Part shown: in pieces, positions 10,735 to 22,216 of the stretch | Position numbering within the stretch: position 1 is the first letter of the stretch | Layout: every line of letters begins with the position of its first letter | Source of the DNA: Periconia sp. R9002 | Taxonomy: Eukaryota; Ascomycota; Dothideomycetes; Pleosporales; Periconiaceae | Reading direction: 5' to 3' | Length of the DNA stretch: 64,000 bases | NCBI GenBank assembly: GCA_023627715.1 | Contig: JAMAHW010000021.1 | Location: 124,001 to 188,000, forward strand | Translations under genes and position numbers: made by a program | Notes under the pieces: generated by a model | Seen by the model: the letters and a program-made list of their open reading frames with translations, nothing else | Told to the model about the DNA's origin: nothing | Database searches by the model: none

Positions 10735-11807
10735 TTGGAGTTTAAATTATAGTGGGATTCTACGTTTAAGATGCATATATCTGTGTTGGAAATACGTGTG
10801 TGTGTGAGTGAGGAAGGGGAAATTAAGGTTGGGTGTTACACGGAACTCGAGGCACGCTAGTTAGGCAACTGCGCCTTCCCTTGGTGACCTGAGGTGCGGT
10901 GTGGGCTTTCCGGATTGGGAGAAAGCTAGTCACGGGACTGGGGTTGGTTGGGAAGGGACTGGATGGTGTTGGGGTATTTATGGGTGGTGGATTAATGGGG
11001 GGTTTGAGTGGTTTGCATAGGGAGAGGAAAGTGTTGAGAGTCAGTCTGCCTACTGTTACTACCTTGTTTAGAAGGCCAAATTTTGTTAAACATACATATG
11101 TATCTTGTTCATCTTCCTACTCATCGTCTTTGTATCTTTAGCTTCTTGTTCCGTCTAATAGCATTTTAGATGGAGCGTGCCGGCTCTTCATCCACTGCGC
11201 AGTTTATCGTGGTGTCTACGAGACTTCCTCGCATGAGGTAAGGTGAGCATTGTATATGACTCTCTCGTCATGTTCAGAGAACCGAGGGTTATACCTTGCG
11301 TCTCTCAGTTCGCTAGTCTGAGCAGTTTGAAGTCAAGAGGAGAGATTGCAAGCTGTTGATCTGAGTGGAACATTTGCAAAATTTGATTTTTTGGAGGACT
11401 AGATTAGCTGCAAATGATTAGAATAGCGAGCTCATCAAGTGCTGGACATGGAGTTTAAATTTGTAATAATTGCTTTTTGGTGAATGCTAAAGGGATTACC
11501 TGTCAACATAGCCTGATGTTTGGCACCTGTAGAGCCACAATTGAAAACAAGCATAACATCACCGATGCATACAATACGGCGTATTCCACGGCAACTTGCA
11601 TACACATCACGATTCCGTTGCATTTTCCGCGACTCTTTGATTACTGCTTTGGTAATTTGATTTAGGTAGGTTCCTTGCTCGACGCTCGACGGCAGACTTC
11701 TTCTGCTCGATTCAAATACTACGAGGAAGTACACTATTCTATTTGATATATGCCTGCGTCACACGATGACTGGATCTCTGAAATCCCTTCTGGTCTCGAG
11801 AAAACAG
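10735..11807. other. Gene-free stretch
   Basis: About 1.07 kb without a supported gene. It contains a short GT-rich tract near 10797 and G-rich sequence at 10900-11010 but no domain-bearing frame on either strand. Confidence 0.45.
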
Positions 11808-13250
11808 CTAGTCTATCTGGTACCGTGCCATGGCTCTCGGTCGATGCCCCCTGTCCAGTTCAACGTTCACACCTACTCTGCCTGCTTCTGCCACAATCTT
11901 GAGACATTGTTCGTTGTAAATGTCCCCCGAGGAATCCCCATTTTCAATACATATATGTTCAAGGTTGCTCAGATGGAATTTGTGTAACCCACGAAAGTGA
12001 CGAAACAATAACCCAAGAGCTTGGTCGTAACCTTGCGTGTCGGAGAACGGTTCAAACCTCAACAGTGACAGATGTGTGAGTGTGCTAGGTAGTAGATTGC
12101 GGACGAAGGGATTAACCGAGTCGCTCAGAAGCCGTAGAAGCGGGGTCTCGATATCCCCTAAATTGTTTGCGACATACATGTTATGCAAGACGTAGTCCAA
12201 GGGAAATTCGAACTTGATTAGCTTTTTAAAGCATGCCGACGCCTCTCCCAAGTCGATATCACAGTCCTGTTCAGCAATTCTTACATAGAGTTGAAGAAGA
12301 TAGTCCCCAGCCTCCTGTGCTATGGCGTTGATAAACGCGCAGAGATTCCAAGGTATTGACCGATTGCGAAAATCCCACCTGGAGGAGTGCGAGTGGTGTA
12401 GGTTCCTCAAACACGGTGTGTGTTTAAGCAAATCGGTTATTACTGTTTCATGAATATAGCAATCATGCAGATAAATGGTCTGCAGCTTCTCTGCCATGTG
12501 AGGCATGCCCCCAAATGCGAGACTCTGGGGGCTTCCCATAGCGAAGCTGAAAAAAACCGCCAAAACTTCTAAACGAGGAAGTGTGAGAAAAAAACTCGCC
12601 CAATTTAATCCTAATGTTGATGTATGATTCCCGCGTATCTTCTTGATTGATTTCAGACTCGGAGACGACAAATTTGAGTGTTTAGCTTCACTGACAAGAA
12701 CATCAAGCAATCGGTTGGTGGCGGCGTCCGGGTTCCACAAATTGGGTAGAGTGAGATTTTCAGCGTTAACGAGCAGCGTGAGAATGAACGCACCGCCGTT
12801 CTGCGAATAGCGTCCCATTCTGACATCTTCTGCGAAGGTAGTATAGTACTCCCTCCAGTCCAGGTCGGCTCGTTGAAGATGAGGTGACTCTGCGAAAAGC
12901 TGCACAATGTTTCCTCCATCTTCGATACTTGGTAACGATGTTGGTGCTAGAACAGGGGCGTCTGGATCCCTATAGCCCCAGCTCCTGCTGTCCATCGTAA
13001 GGTCCGCTTTTCGGATGTACTTTGCAACTGTGCGGTTGCTAGCAATGAGTTGGATGAGGTCGGAAGCGGCCCGGATTTCGCTGTAATGGAAGTCATCAAA
13101 CAGGGAGCGCAATCTATTGTGCTCCTCGATCAACGGTGCGCATCGCACGTATACGCTCTTGCAGGTCGTTGCCAAATTTTCGAATCCTTCAGGGATAGAA
13201 AATCTAATGATGATGTCAAGCACCTCTAGTGGAAGACTTCCAAAGCTCAT
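11808..13250 (-). CDS. F-box / leucine-rich-repeat-like protein
   Basis: A single-exon frame of about 480 residues from the ATG at 13250. The N-terminus MSFGSLPLEVLDIIIRFSI, followed by the FENLATTCKSVYVRC segment, is a fungal F-box, which binds Skp1 in SCF ubiquitin ligases. The remainder has leucine-spaced segments (LPRLEVLAVFFSF, LQTIYLHDCYIHETVI, LRNLHHSHSSRWDFRNRSIP, LTHLSLLRFEPF) like degenerate LRRs that would choose the substrate. Target unknown. Filamentous ascomycetes carry large numbers of such lineage-specific F-box genes, so no orthology is claimed. Confidence 0.8.
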   Translation of the reverse strand: MSFGSLPLEVLDIIIRFSIPEGFENLATTCKSVYVRCAPLIEEHNRLRSLFDDFHYSEIRAASDLIQLIASNRTVAKYIRKADLTMDSRSWGYRDPDAPVLAPTSLPSIEDGGNIVQLFAESPHLQRADLDWREYYTTFAEDVRMGRYSQNGGAFILTLLVNAENLTLPNLWNPDAATNRLLDVLVSEAKHSNLSSPSLKSIKKIRGNHTSTLGLNWASFFLTLPRLEVLAVFFSFAMGSPQSLAFGGMPHMAEKLQTIYLHDCYIHETVITDLLKHTPCLRNLHHSHSSRWDFRNRSIPWNLCAFINAIAQEAGDYLLQLYVRIAEQDCDIDLGEASACFKKLIKFEFPLDYVLHNMYVANNLGDIETPLLRLLSDSVNPFVRNLLPSTLTHLSLLRFEPFSDTQGYDQALGLLFRHFRGLHKFHLSNLEHICIENGDSSGDIYNEQCLKIVAEAGRVGVNVELDRGHRPRAMARYQID

Positions 13251-13823
13251 GTTGGCCAACCTCGCTGACTTGTAAGTGGACTTTCAAGCTTCTGTAGATC
13301 AGTCATATAGGGTCTGATGTAATGTGGTTCGAGATGCTCACTTTTACAGAGAATTCGAAGCCTGTTTACTGCATCGCTTAAGCCACGCCAAGCTCGCTAA
13401 GGGCATAATGCTCGTGCTTGGACAGCGTGATCATGCAGGGATTCAGGCAGGATGTATCAATTTCATATAAAATACAGTCCGTCTCAGGCAAATAGTGATT
13501 CTGCTCAGACCAAAAATGTTCTAAATTGCTAGCCATGCTTTCCACAACAAAATGCCAGGGTAAAGATGCCCAGCCTTAATCAATGATTAGTGCCCCCCCA
13601 ACTTAACAAGAAAAAGATAAATTTCAACAATATATCCATTGATCTTTGCACAGCTACAGACCGCAAAACTAAACCATACACATATAGAATCGAGGAAGGC
13701 TCGAGATCCAGGGAATAGTTCCATCTAGGATTGCAATGCATGCATAGTCATACTCAGTGCAAGATACTTATCAATTTAGAGAAAAACCAATTTGATACAA
13801 GCATAATTATTAAAAAGATGCCC
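13251..13823. other. Gene-free stretch
   Basis: About 570 nt between two minus-strand genes. No supported feature; it should hold the promoter of the F-box gene. Confidence 0.4.
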
Positions 13824-14281
13824 TCAAGTCCGCGGCGGCATAATCACTGAGCCACCGTCGGCTGATTGAGTGGGAGAATTTGCCGCCCAGATTGCACAGT
13901 CGGCATTCATTTGTCCTCCGTGCGAGCATTCTTGAAGCCTACCAGTGAAATGTCCAGCGCAGTCGTCTTGAGAATATGTTGAAAAGTCAATCCATGATGA
14001 TTTGTTCGGATCATTACAAGCCTATTCGAGTCAGTATGAAACATGAAAGTGTGGGGAAAATTACTTACATCAGTGCTCCAAGATATGTCGAAGACATAGC
14101 CCAGATTTTTAAGTGGACAGACTTGTGGTCGAAGGTTATCAGGATTGACCTTTTGTGACGATTGCCCGCCGCCTCCTTTCATGGCAAGACAGGACACGCT
14201 GGCTGCCTGTTTGAAGGCATCACAGCCAACGATAGCCGGCACAAGCAATATAGCAAAACAATGAATTTCGAGATGCTGCGT
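13824..14281 (-). CDS. Small secreted cysteine-rich protein lacking a recognisable ATG
   Basis: Exon 2 (13824..14021) and the upstream exon (14069..about 14281) join over a 47-nt intron (GTAAGT...TAG). The second exon gives a cysteine-bearing tail (SWIDFSTYSQDDC, CSHGGQMNADCAIW) that is lost if the intron is ignored. The 5' end encodes a convincing secretion signal (FAILLVPAIVGC). However, no in-frame ATG precedes it: a stop lies ten codons before, and the codon in the expected start position is ACG (14279..14281). A 5' exon further upstream, a non-AUG start, or loss of the start are the options. Predicted mature protein ~115 residues with several cysteines; family not recognised. Confidence 0.5.
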
Positions 14282-14745
14282 GACGGTAGTATATCACAGA
14301 GTTTTGAAGATTCGTAGAGGTTTCACCAAGCTCGAGCATATGCCCGGGTCTTTCATGTCTCAAGGAAAAGATTCATTTGTATTGGTACTATAATCAGAAA
14401 GAGTATAAATATTCCGCATTGAGCTGAATCGTAAACTATCTTATTGTGAATTTTCTAATACGCAGTTGGCTATATTCTATTGCATTTAGATAATCTTTTC
14501 TTTGCTTTTTTTTGATCACTTTGCCTTTGATCTTAGTAAAGTCTTAGAAGTAGTGCTAGTACACCTTGTTCACTAACTTCAGTATAGGGAAAACGGAGAG
14601 AAGGGTCAATTGAGTATTCCTAGAGCATCACAGGCTTGAACATGTTTCAGGAAGTATATATATCGTCTTGAATTTTTGTAAAAACTACGTGATGTCTTCA
14701 TACCTTGCTACCGCTGATCCAGGCTTCAATTTTATCCATTCATAG
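14282..14745. other. Gene-free stretch
   Basis: AT-rich 460-nt gap between two minus-strand genes. I see no gene; it is 5' flank of the small secreted gene and 3' flank of the next. Confidence 0.4.
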
Positions 14746-16446
14746 TCAGCACCCCCCTTGTTTCTTTAGACCCCTTCGATCAATGCTCAGCATTTCCGTC
14801 GTCATGCTCCCTATATACTCGGGCCAGAAACTCACTTCATAACTATCTGTATACAGGAGAACAACCTCCCAGAACCACATGTTCCCAGACGCATTTGCCA
14901 GCGTAGATAACAAGCCTTGTCCTCGTGGTACATCTGCATACATATATGCCGGCGTTTCTACCGCAACTAGCTCATGTCCTGCGCCTTTCGTATACTGATG
15001 GTGGAGGTGGGCCACCGGGAAACTGCTATACTCCGTTTCGTCTCCGAGAATTTTGTCCAAGGCGTTGTCGTCGAGAAATAGAAATGTCTCAGGAGGATCT
15101 GCGTAAACGCGATACTCTGAGCTATCGAAGTATTCGAGAAGCGGGTCCAGGCGCGTCCTGCAGTCGTTTCCCCGTTTGCGTCCATCTTCACGAGAACCGA
15201 GATTGAGCTCGATAAACTGTACCAGCGATCTATTCTCGCCCACGATAGTTTGACGTAGTTTGTGAAGCTCATCAGCGGTAACTGTGTGCAGAATATATAC
15301 TACAAATTCGGGGATAGAGGGCCCGTGAGGAACCACCGGAACCCCCGGTTCTGTGATATAATGGCTTGGATACCAGCTAGCTGAAGGATTATCATCAAAC
15401 AGCTTGCCACTTGATAAGGCATAGTTCTCGTGTCCCTGATTTTGAGGGTGCCATATCCGAGGCCAGACTTCCCGGACCTGTGATGCTTTGACAGAATAGA
15501 GCATTATGCTGTGTTGGTAACTGTTCTTTTTTTTGTTGGAGAGGGCCCCGGACTCCGAAGGGTCGGGTGTGGACTTGCATGCCATCACCACGACAGGCGA
15601 ACGTTCTGGGCCAGCCATGTATGCTGCATCGATGAACACGACGAACGTTTGACCGCAGTTTGCGACAAATTCAGGCTTCACGCACTGAAAAAGATTATAA
15701 GTCTCAGCTTGCGAGGCAGGGGTTTCGTGCGGCCAGTTATGGATAGTGATCTCGTTGGTGGTGTCTCCCATATCTAACTTGATCTTGGAAATTTCCTGGT
15801 CGGTTAATTTTATCAAAGAAAACAGGATGATTTGCTCTTCTTGAAGCTTTGTATCAATCGGAATATGCGATGGAAGCATGTACTGCTTGTCGTTTTCCTC
15901 GATGACCGGTTCCGGGCTTCCTACCGGAACAGGAACACTGGTCCACGGTCTCGCGTCGAATGTTTCTGCAAGTGTATAATAGTAGAAATCGTCTTTTAGC
16001 AAAGCGTAGATTGCATCCTTCGCATCCGCACGCCCAATCTCCGGCGTTTTCTCACCGACGCAATGTAGTACAAGCAAGGTCCCGTCTTCCATACCCTGTG
16101 CGTCCATGCCAAGGGCGTGCCCCTCGCCGAGCTTGAATCCACGGGCGGTATCTATAACATCGGCCATTGATGGGGTATAATTGCGGAACCATGGTACACC
16201 AAAAATCCGTTTCTGGTCGCGTGCTGGCGCACTGGGAATGAGGTCCTTCACAGTATCGCTGAGAGTGGACTCTGTGATTTCTCTCTGTTCTTCATGGGCT
16301 TGAACAAACCAAAACAGAGCGATATGATTGGAATCATAAGATGTGACTAGTTTGGTAGTCCGAAATTTAGGCATTGGGGATATTCTAGTGATGATATCGA
16401 AGCGTTTGCGTTGGATTGAATCAGAGGGGTAAGTTGGAAATGGCAT
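14746..16446 (-). CDS. Hypothetical fungal protein, unrecognised family
   Basis: A long single frame of about 566 residues from the ATG at 16446 (an ATG at 16374, MPKFRTTK, is the alternative). No signal peptide or membrane helix stands out. The protein looks like two or three similar alpha/beta modules: DAIYALLKDDFYYYTLAETF, then FVVFIDAAYMAG with VVVMACKS, then RVYADPPETFLFLDDNALDK. These repeated acidic-turn and hydrophobic-strand patterns suggest an internally duplicated domain, but I cannot name it. The frame length and consistent codon use support a real gene; function unknown. Confidence 0.65.
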   Translation of the reverse strand: MPFPTYPSDSIQRKRFDIITRISPMPKFRTTKLVTSYDSNHIALFWFVQAHEEQREITESTLSDTVKDLIPSAPARDQKRIFGVPWFRNYTPSMADVIDTARGFKLGEGHALGMDAQGMEDGTLLVLHCVGEKTPEIGRADAKDAIYALLKDDFYYYTLAETFDARPWTSVPVPVGSPEPVIEENDKQYMLPSHIPIDTKLQEEQIILFSLIKLTDQEISKIKLDMGDTTNEITIHNWPHETPASQAETYNLFQCVKPEFVANCGQTFVVFIDAAYMAGPERSPVVVMACKSTPDPSESGALSNKKKNSYQHSIMLYSVKASQVREVWPRIWHPQNQGHENYALSSGKLFDDNPSASWYPSHYITEPGVPVVPHGPSIPEFVVYILHTVTADELHKLRQTIVGENRSLVQFIELNLGSREDGRKRGNDCRTRLDPLLEYFDSSEYRVYADPPETFLFLDDNALDKILGDETEYSSFPVAHLHHQYTKGAGHELVAVETPAYMYADVPRGQGLLSTLANASGNMWFWEVVLLYTDSYEVSFWPEYIGSMTTEMLSIDRRGLKKQGGC

Positions 16447-17936
16447 GAAGTTATACAGATACCCGCTAATTGCCCAAGTTATACAGTTGCTCGTTAATTT
16501 CCCTATTTGCTTAGTGCGGGTGTGTGGGTACGTGTCTATGCAGAATATGGCACGTGGGGTATTTGAGAAGGAGTACACGCTAGATTGTTGGTGTCTAGTT
16601 TTGCATATTCAAAATCCGAAGGACGGATTAATAAAGACGCTGTCCATTTGGCAAGATAGCAAACATCATGAGAAGCACGTTACTTCTTACCTAAGTGGTG
16701 TCTTGCGCTTTTATGAGCCAGTTGAGGATTGATTGATACCTAAGTAAGTACATTGATACCTACTGGTGGCGAATGTCAAGCTAGTCTTGATAGAGAATAG
16801 TGAATCTTGGCACATAAACAGCATACGCTTGACTACTCAGGTACTACGCACCAACACATACGTGTCCACATGTGTATCCGTATGTCTCTATGAAGCTTAG
16901 ATAACAAATTAGTTACTCCAAACCAGTATGAGGTGCACTCGAGTGCGGCATTTACAATTTGGTTGGCCTGGAACAGGGTTTTCTGCAATTTCAACGTTGA
17001 AATACTCTTCAACAACCTCTCAACATATCATATACAGCCTGTCAACGTACGACACAAGTTTTGATTCCTGTTCACAGTCCTTCCCAGCGAGCGCGTAATT
17101 TGAGCGAATGAAGGCTCCCAAAATCGAAATGGAAGGCGGCATTTCTTGGCAAGATTACTGTATTGGAACCGATAATCGGTCAAGAACAGTCGATCATCTG
17201 TATCTCGTCGTACCTTGTCTTTCGAAGCGCCCAAATACCATGGTATTCAACGATAATTCGCTTGCTCTTGGGTTTACAAATGACGTGTATCGGAGACGTC
17301 GTCCCTCCTAACAAACTAGGCAGAGTGGGGTGAACCACACGACTGTGATAGTAACAGTGATGAACTTTCTAATAGTGAAAACCAGGTAGTACATACACAG
17401 ACAACATGATGATAATGCGACCCTAAATGGGAATTAGACTCATTCACATCGTTCCACGAGCATCTATTGGCATTTGTTCAAAGTGGGCTATCCAACCGCT
17501 TCTATGCTTCCTTCATGTGTAATGATATGAAATACTAATACCATCTCACAAGGGGACGGGAAACAACGACAGCCTACCATTTCAGCAATCAATAAATTTG
17601 CATGATGTGGTGATTCTGCTCTGCAACCATCGTCCTACCTTCAGAACAGGGTTTGACTCCACTCTACTTTGAAGACACCAATGAATCTCAAAAGCGTGGC
17701 GGTTACCCTTCACAGCACTGTCTGGTCTGTGGGACATTGTGTTCGTAGATAAAATTTAACATCTGGTGCCTGCTAACCTGATTTCTTGTATCTATCATCC
17801 TCTTCGGCTGCTTCATTTCTCAATCAATCATCTTTGTTGTCACTCAGTGGTTTATATTACAACTTCCAGCACCACAAAACCAGCAAAATATCAAACTTCA
17901 CTTCAATATAACGGTTGATTTTTCGCCACGAACACA
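16447..17936. other. Gene-free stretch
   Basis: About 1.5 kb between divergent genes, AT-rich, with no supported gene or RNA. Short frames (for example 17028-17234) have no ATG or domain. It must hold the promoters of both flanking genes. Confidence 0.45.
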
Positions 17937-19828
17937 ATGTTCAGAACTCATACTGCACCCTCCGCAGTTGCACCTTTTGCAGTCCTGCGACCTGCAAATG
18001 AGCTTGCGAAGATCGCATTCAGCGAAGTTTTCGATCATCTAACAAGCGTTCGACAAGAACCCCATGCAGAAGAAGATAGAGCTTCTCGATTCATGAAAGT
18101 GGGGCCTGAGAAAGAGTTCCACAAAGACGTGTTTCAGTTCCGACGGGAAATGGATAAACAGAGAGAAGGGGAAGAGGACAGCTCTGATCAAGACAGCTCC
18201 GGCGATATAGAGGATGACATTGTCACGAATTTCGAAAACGACGCCGAGAACGACTCGCAGCATCTTGGCATGATATGGACAGGATATTATATATTCAACC
18301 TTGGAATCTCACCAAAAAATCCGCAGTCGGGATGGATAATGGGAAAGGGCCCGGGGGAAACAGGCAGGCGTCATGCAGACTTCTATTTGTGCACAATGGA
18401 GTTTGCGAAGGAAAATGTCCCTTATCTCAGACCTCGACACGGTCGCTTCAACTTCGATACATCTAACCGAGCCTTCTTCATTGCTAGCATGGTACACTCT
18501 GCATCGCCAAGACTAACAGTCAACGGTGTTTCTCTCGGCCGAACGAAACATTCTCTCAATCAACACCATATGACAGTCTTGGTGGACTCTCTGCAGTACA
18601 CGTTCGAGTACGTAGAGCATGCCTACACCGGTGATTTTCTAGATCAAAGGGTTTCGTACATGAAACATCTCATGGGGGGTCCCTCGTCCGTTGTCTTTGA
18701 TATGCCAACGCCACACCGTGAGATCAGAACAGTCGGCCAGTGGACCATTGGAAAGCCGTTAGGTAAAGGTTCCCTGGGAAAAGTCTATCTCGCATCCAAT
18801 ACGAAAAATGAGATGGTGGCTGTAAAGCTATGTGAAATAACCACAAATACGGAGCCTTATGTGGAGTTAGAGATTACAGCCTTTCAAAAGTTGACGAAAC
18901 TCGCAAAAGAAAGGTCACGCGACGATGAAAGATATCGCGCCGGCGATCTTTATGTGACACTTAGAGAGAAGATGGAAGTGTTCCATGGAAATGGCTTCAG
19001 CGAAATTGGTCTCATATTAGAGCCCATGACGCCAAAAACGGTAAAGAGTCTTGTGGATATGCAGGTGTCTCGTGGGTATGTCATTGTCCCTACCACCATG
19101 AACAAACATGAAAAACACAAACTGACATCATAATCGACGAAGATGGAGGGGGATGTCCATGAGGAGAGCTAGAATCTTTCGAAGTGCTCTGGAAGGCCTC
19201 AAATTCCTGCACGACAATGGCTGGATTCACTGCGACTTGAAACCGGACAACATCGGGATAATCGGGGATACAGCAGTGCTTCTGGATGTCGGACAAGCCA
19301 AGTACTTGGAGTCCGGAAGAATGATTCCCGCTGCACCAGGGACTTGCGGCACCATCGGTTACCTGTCTCCCGAGCGTGAGTATGTAGGATTTGATCATTC
19401 AGCGGATATATGGGCCATGGGAATTGTGGGATATGAATTGACATACGGTTGGAATGCTCTTGCTTATAGAGAAAATCCATGGCATGAGGGTCAAGAGGAA
19501 TCAATTCGCAGTCTCTTTCACGTCCAGTATGAAAAGACAATGAACAAACTGTTGAGGGACCAACAGTTGTCTATCGCCAAAAAGCTTTCGGGAGAGAATC
19601 CGGACCACTTGCATCGTTAGTAGCTTCTTTCCTCAATACTTTCCGGCTCTACTGACAGATTTTTCAGTTGGCAATCTCATTGTTCGAATGCTCAGACATC
19701 CATTGGCAAAGAGGCCACGAGATAGTAGGCCACGGATTAACATCGAAGAAGCTCTTGACGACATGTATTGGGCGGGTCTCTCAAGGGAGGATGAATCGGG
19801 AAATAAGAAGAAGGCTAGGGGGGAATAG
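17937..19828 (+). CDS. FHA-domain-like serine/threonine protein kinase
   Basis: Three exons (17937..19075, 19143..19615, 19668..19828; introns 67 and 52 nt) give about 590 residues. An acidic region (~75-105) precedes an FHA-like beta-rich module (~130-230; GRRHADFYLC, FFIASMVHSASPRLTVNGVS). The kinase follows: glycine loop LGKGSLGKVYLA (~275-286), lysine in MVAVKLCE (K297), catalytic loop IHCDLKPDN (~408-416), DVG in place of DFG (~428-430), SPE for APE, and DIWAMGI. HCD makes it a non-RD kinase, and the DVG phenylalanine is replaced, but lysine, both aspartates and asparagine are kept, so activity is possible. The layout resembles Rad53/Chk2-type kinases that read phospho-threonine. A frame read without the introns stops early. 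Confidence 0.83.
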
Positions 19829-20488
19829 AGATCCAAATAGTTCAGATTACTGGATATACAAGACTAACTTCTGCCTTGGGGGGATGGGAGGAAGCGGTTA
19901 TGCAATTATCACCACAGATCTAGAACTCAACATTGCGAATACGATGATAGTCACATATTCAATTTGCAAAAATAGATCTAATAGGATAATACCAAAGCTT
20001 AACGGTTCTGCGACTTCATGCAGGAAAATAAATGGACTCAATTCTAACATGACCTTGCCGAGGACGTCATTGTGATACCTGATTGTGTGGATTCAGCGCG
20101 CAATACAATTGGCTGCGATAGTAAATTTTCTTACATTCAGGTCTACCATACATATTGTGATGCGCTATCATTCAGGCATATCTTTCTTGCTTAATTATTA
20201 CACGACGAGCACTAAGTTAGTCACCATATTTTTTTCCCTCTTATGAGAACCGCCACATTTCTATGCAGCAAGAATTTTTATTCAAATCTTCTCTTGGTAA
20301 TCGCTTTGTCGAGCTGACGATATCACACCATGTGTAACTCAACTATTCCGCTTCAGACGCCATTGAACACATGTGTCGCCGCGCCAGGAGGAACATCGAA
20401 ATTGCGCTTTCAAGCTATTTGAACCAACACCTCCCCAGTGTACTGTCGTTGCTTCTCCCAAACCACGTATCGTGATCTCGGCACGGCC
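19829..20488. other. Gene-free stretch
   Basis: About 660 nt between two plus-strand genes, AT-rich. No supported feature beyond presumed 3' and 5' flanks. Confidence 0.4.
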
Positions 20489-21396
20489 ATGGCTCAGTCT
20501 AAGAATGGTGTAAGTCAGTCTAGCATTGTCAAAATGCCTTCCGGTCTGCTATGAGAGCTAAATAGAGCATGTAGATTGGCTCCCACCACGCCGTGACCCA
20601 GCCGAATACCCCGATCGCTCCAATTCTCCACCACGTTGAGCCTAAATTGTTTGTTGAAGCCGTCACAGAGGGCCTGGAGAAGTTCCTCTGGCACCAAGAA
20701 CGTCATCAAAGTGTGTTTGGCAAGGTTGCAAGCGAATGGTTGCCCGGGCGCGCGCCACCTGAGTTTCGCCGGTGGTATCGCGCCCTGAATGATCGGCTCT
20801 TAGAACTCTATATGGAGCCTGGAACACCATCGGATAATAGCGACGCTCGAAATGCGGCAATAGAAGCGGATATAGAGAGGAACCGGGAGATAGAACGGCT
20901 CCAGAAAAAACTCGAGGACGGCGATTGGGAACAACAAGCCAGTGATGACGATCTGCTGCTACTGTCGAGCGCTAATGATAGTCCTGCGTCTATCGTTCGC
21001 GTTGCCTCTGCGAGTATTCCCGATCCCTTTGCACCCGAAGACAACATGGCAGAAGCCCGAGGTGGGACACGGAAGCGATCAAGCTCCAACGAGACAAACG
21101 ATACTCAGACCCGAGCAAACAAACGCCACAAGACGAACACAGATCCACCAAAACTTCGGCGGAGTTCTCGTTTGATGAATGCCGCAAATAAAGCTGCTCA
21201 AGGTCAAACGAAGAACATCCCCAACACAATCCCAGCTGCACCCCCGAAATCGCGGCGAAATGGTCGCTTGAAGAATGCTACAAAGAGCGTTGTTCAACCT
21301 CAACCTCAATCAAAAAAGGGAGGTGATAGAAGCCCGGCTACACCTCCGAACGTGCGGCGAAGTGCTCGATTGAGGAACGCCCGCATGCAGAAATGA
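20489..21396 (+). CDS. Basic protein with three RRSxRLxNA repeats, function unknown
   Basis: A 21-nt first exon (20489..20509, MAQSKNG) joins 20575..21396 over a 65-nt intron (GTAAGT...GTAG), giving 280 residues. The N-terminal ~90 residues are helical (LFVEAVTEGLEKFLWHQERH, PPEFRRWYRALNDRLLELY), then a charged coiled-coil stretch (NREIERLQKKLEDGDWE). The C-terminal third is basic and holds three imperfect repeats, PPKLRRSSRLMNA, PPKSRRNGRLKNA and PPNVRRSARLRNA, spaced ~38-40 residues, with an RKRSSS patch. The basic repeats and predicted nuclear-type signals suggest a nucleic-acid or chromatin role; this is inference. No known family recognised. Confidence 0.65.
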
Positions 21397-22216
21397 GGCG
21401 GGTGAGAAACAACATTTGTAAGGGCGATATGGAGAAACGTCTAGGTCAAAAGCACGACTGACATTGCCGATTAGGATTGCATTACACATCATACGGGTTT
21501 CTTTCTTCTGGCATAGCTCAGAGCGCTATTTGTTCCGACAAGGACGATTGTAAATTCGCATGCGCAAAAGCAGGAGGCTGTGAAATATTGAATGTATAAG
21601 GTCTTGTTGCACACATGGGTTAGTCGTGGAATTGAATTGGTATATCATTGAATACTCATGAACCACTCTACTGCTGGCTAGTGGGAAGGTTTAAAGAGTT
21701 GGAATTGTTGTGGGTTGTCTTAATACGTTTTATATCTGGGTGGTTATCTTTGTTACTGAAAATATCACGTACGTATGGAAGTTTTACGGGAAACCAAACT
21801 AGTCGAGTTAATTGATAATTTCACGTCTCTTCTCATTTGTAGATCTTTGGTTCGATGATAGGTTGATTAAAATTATGATATTCACGCCAACAGCACCAAT
21901 TTCAGCCCATAGAAACCACGCATAACCCGCTAATCAAAATAACATTGTGGCAAAACAAATACTTAGATCATACCCACGAACAGAACAATGACTGCGACAT
22001 CCCTCCTTTGCTAATTTCTTGTCTCACACTCTGATACCGTAGGCTGCGGCGATAGCATTTCCACTGTGGATTCTTTCATAATGCCGATAGAGCCGGCTGA
22101 AATCTTTAACATTTTGCTGATGATTTATGACCCATCTTTGTGGGGAATCCGTTCCATATGAGCGTATTTCCCTGGCGCTAGTTTAAATCCATTTGCTCCA
22201 CCTGTGATAATATTCA
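21397..22216. other. Gene-free stretch
   Basis: About 820 nt between convergent genes. AT-rich and without a supported gene. Confidence 0.45.

Noticed and set aside
17028..17234. Minus-strand frame of 68 codons
   Set aside because: No ATG start (begins TTG), no domain, no splice partner found.
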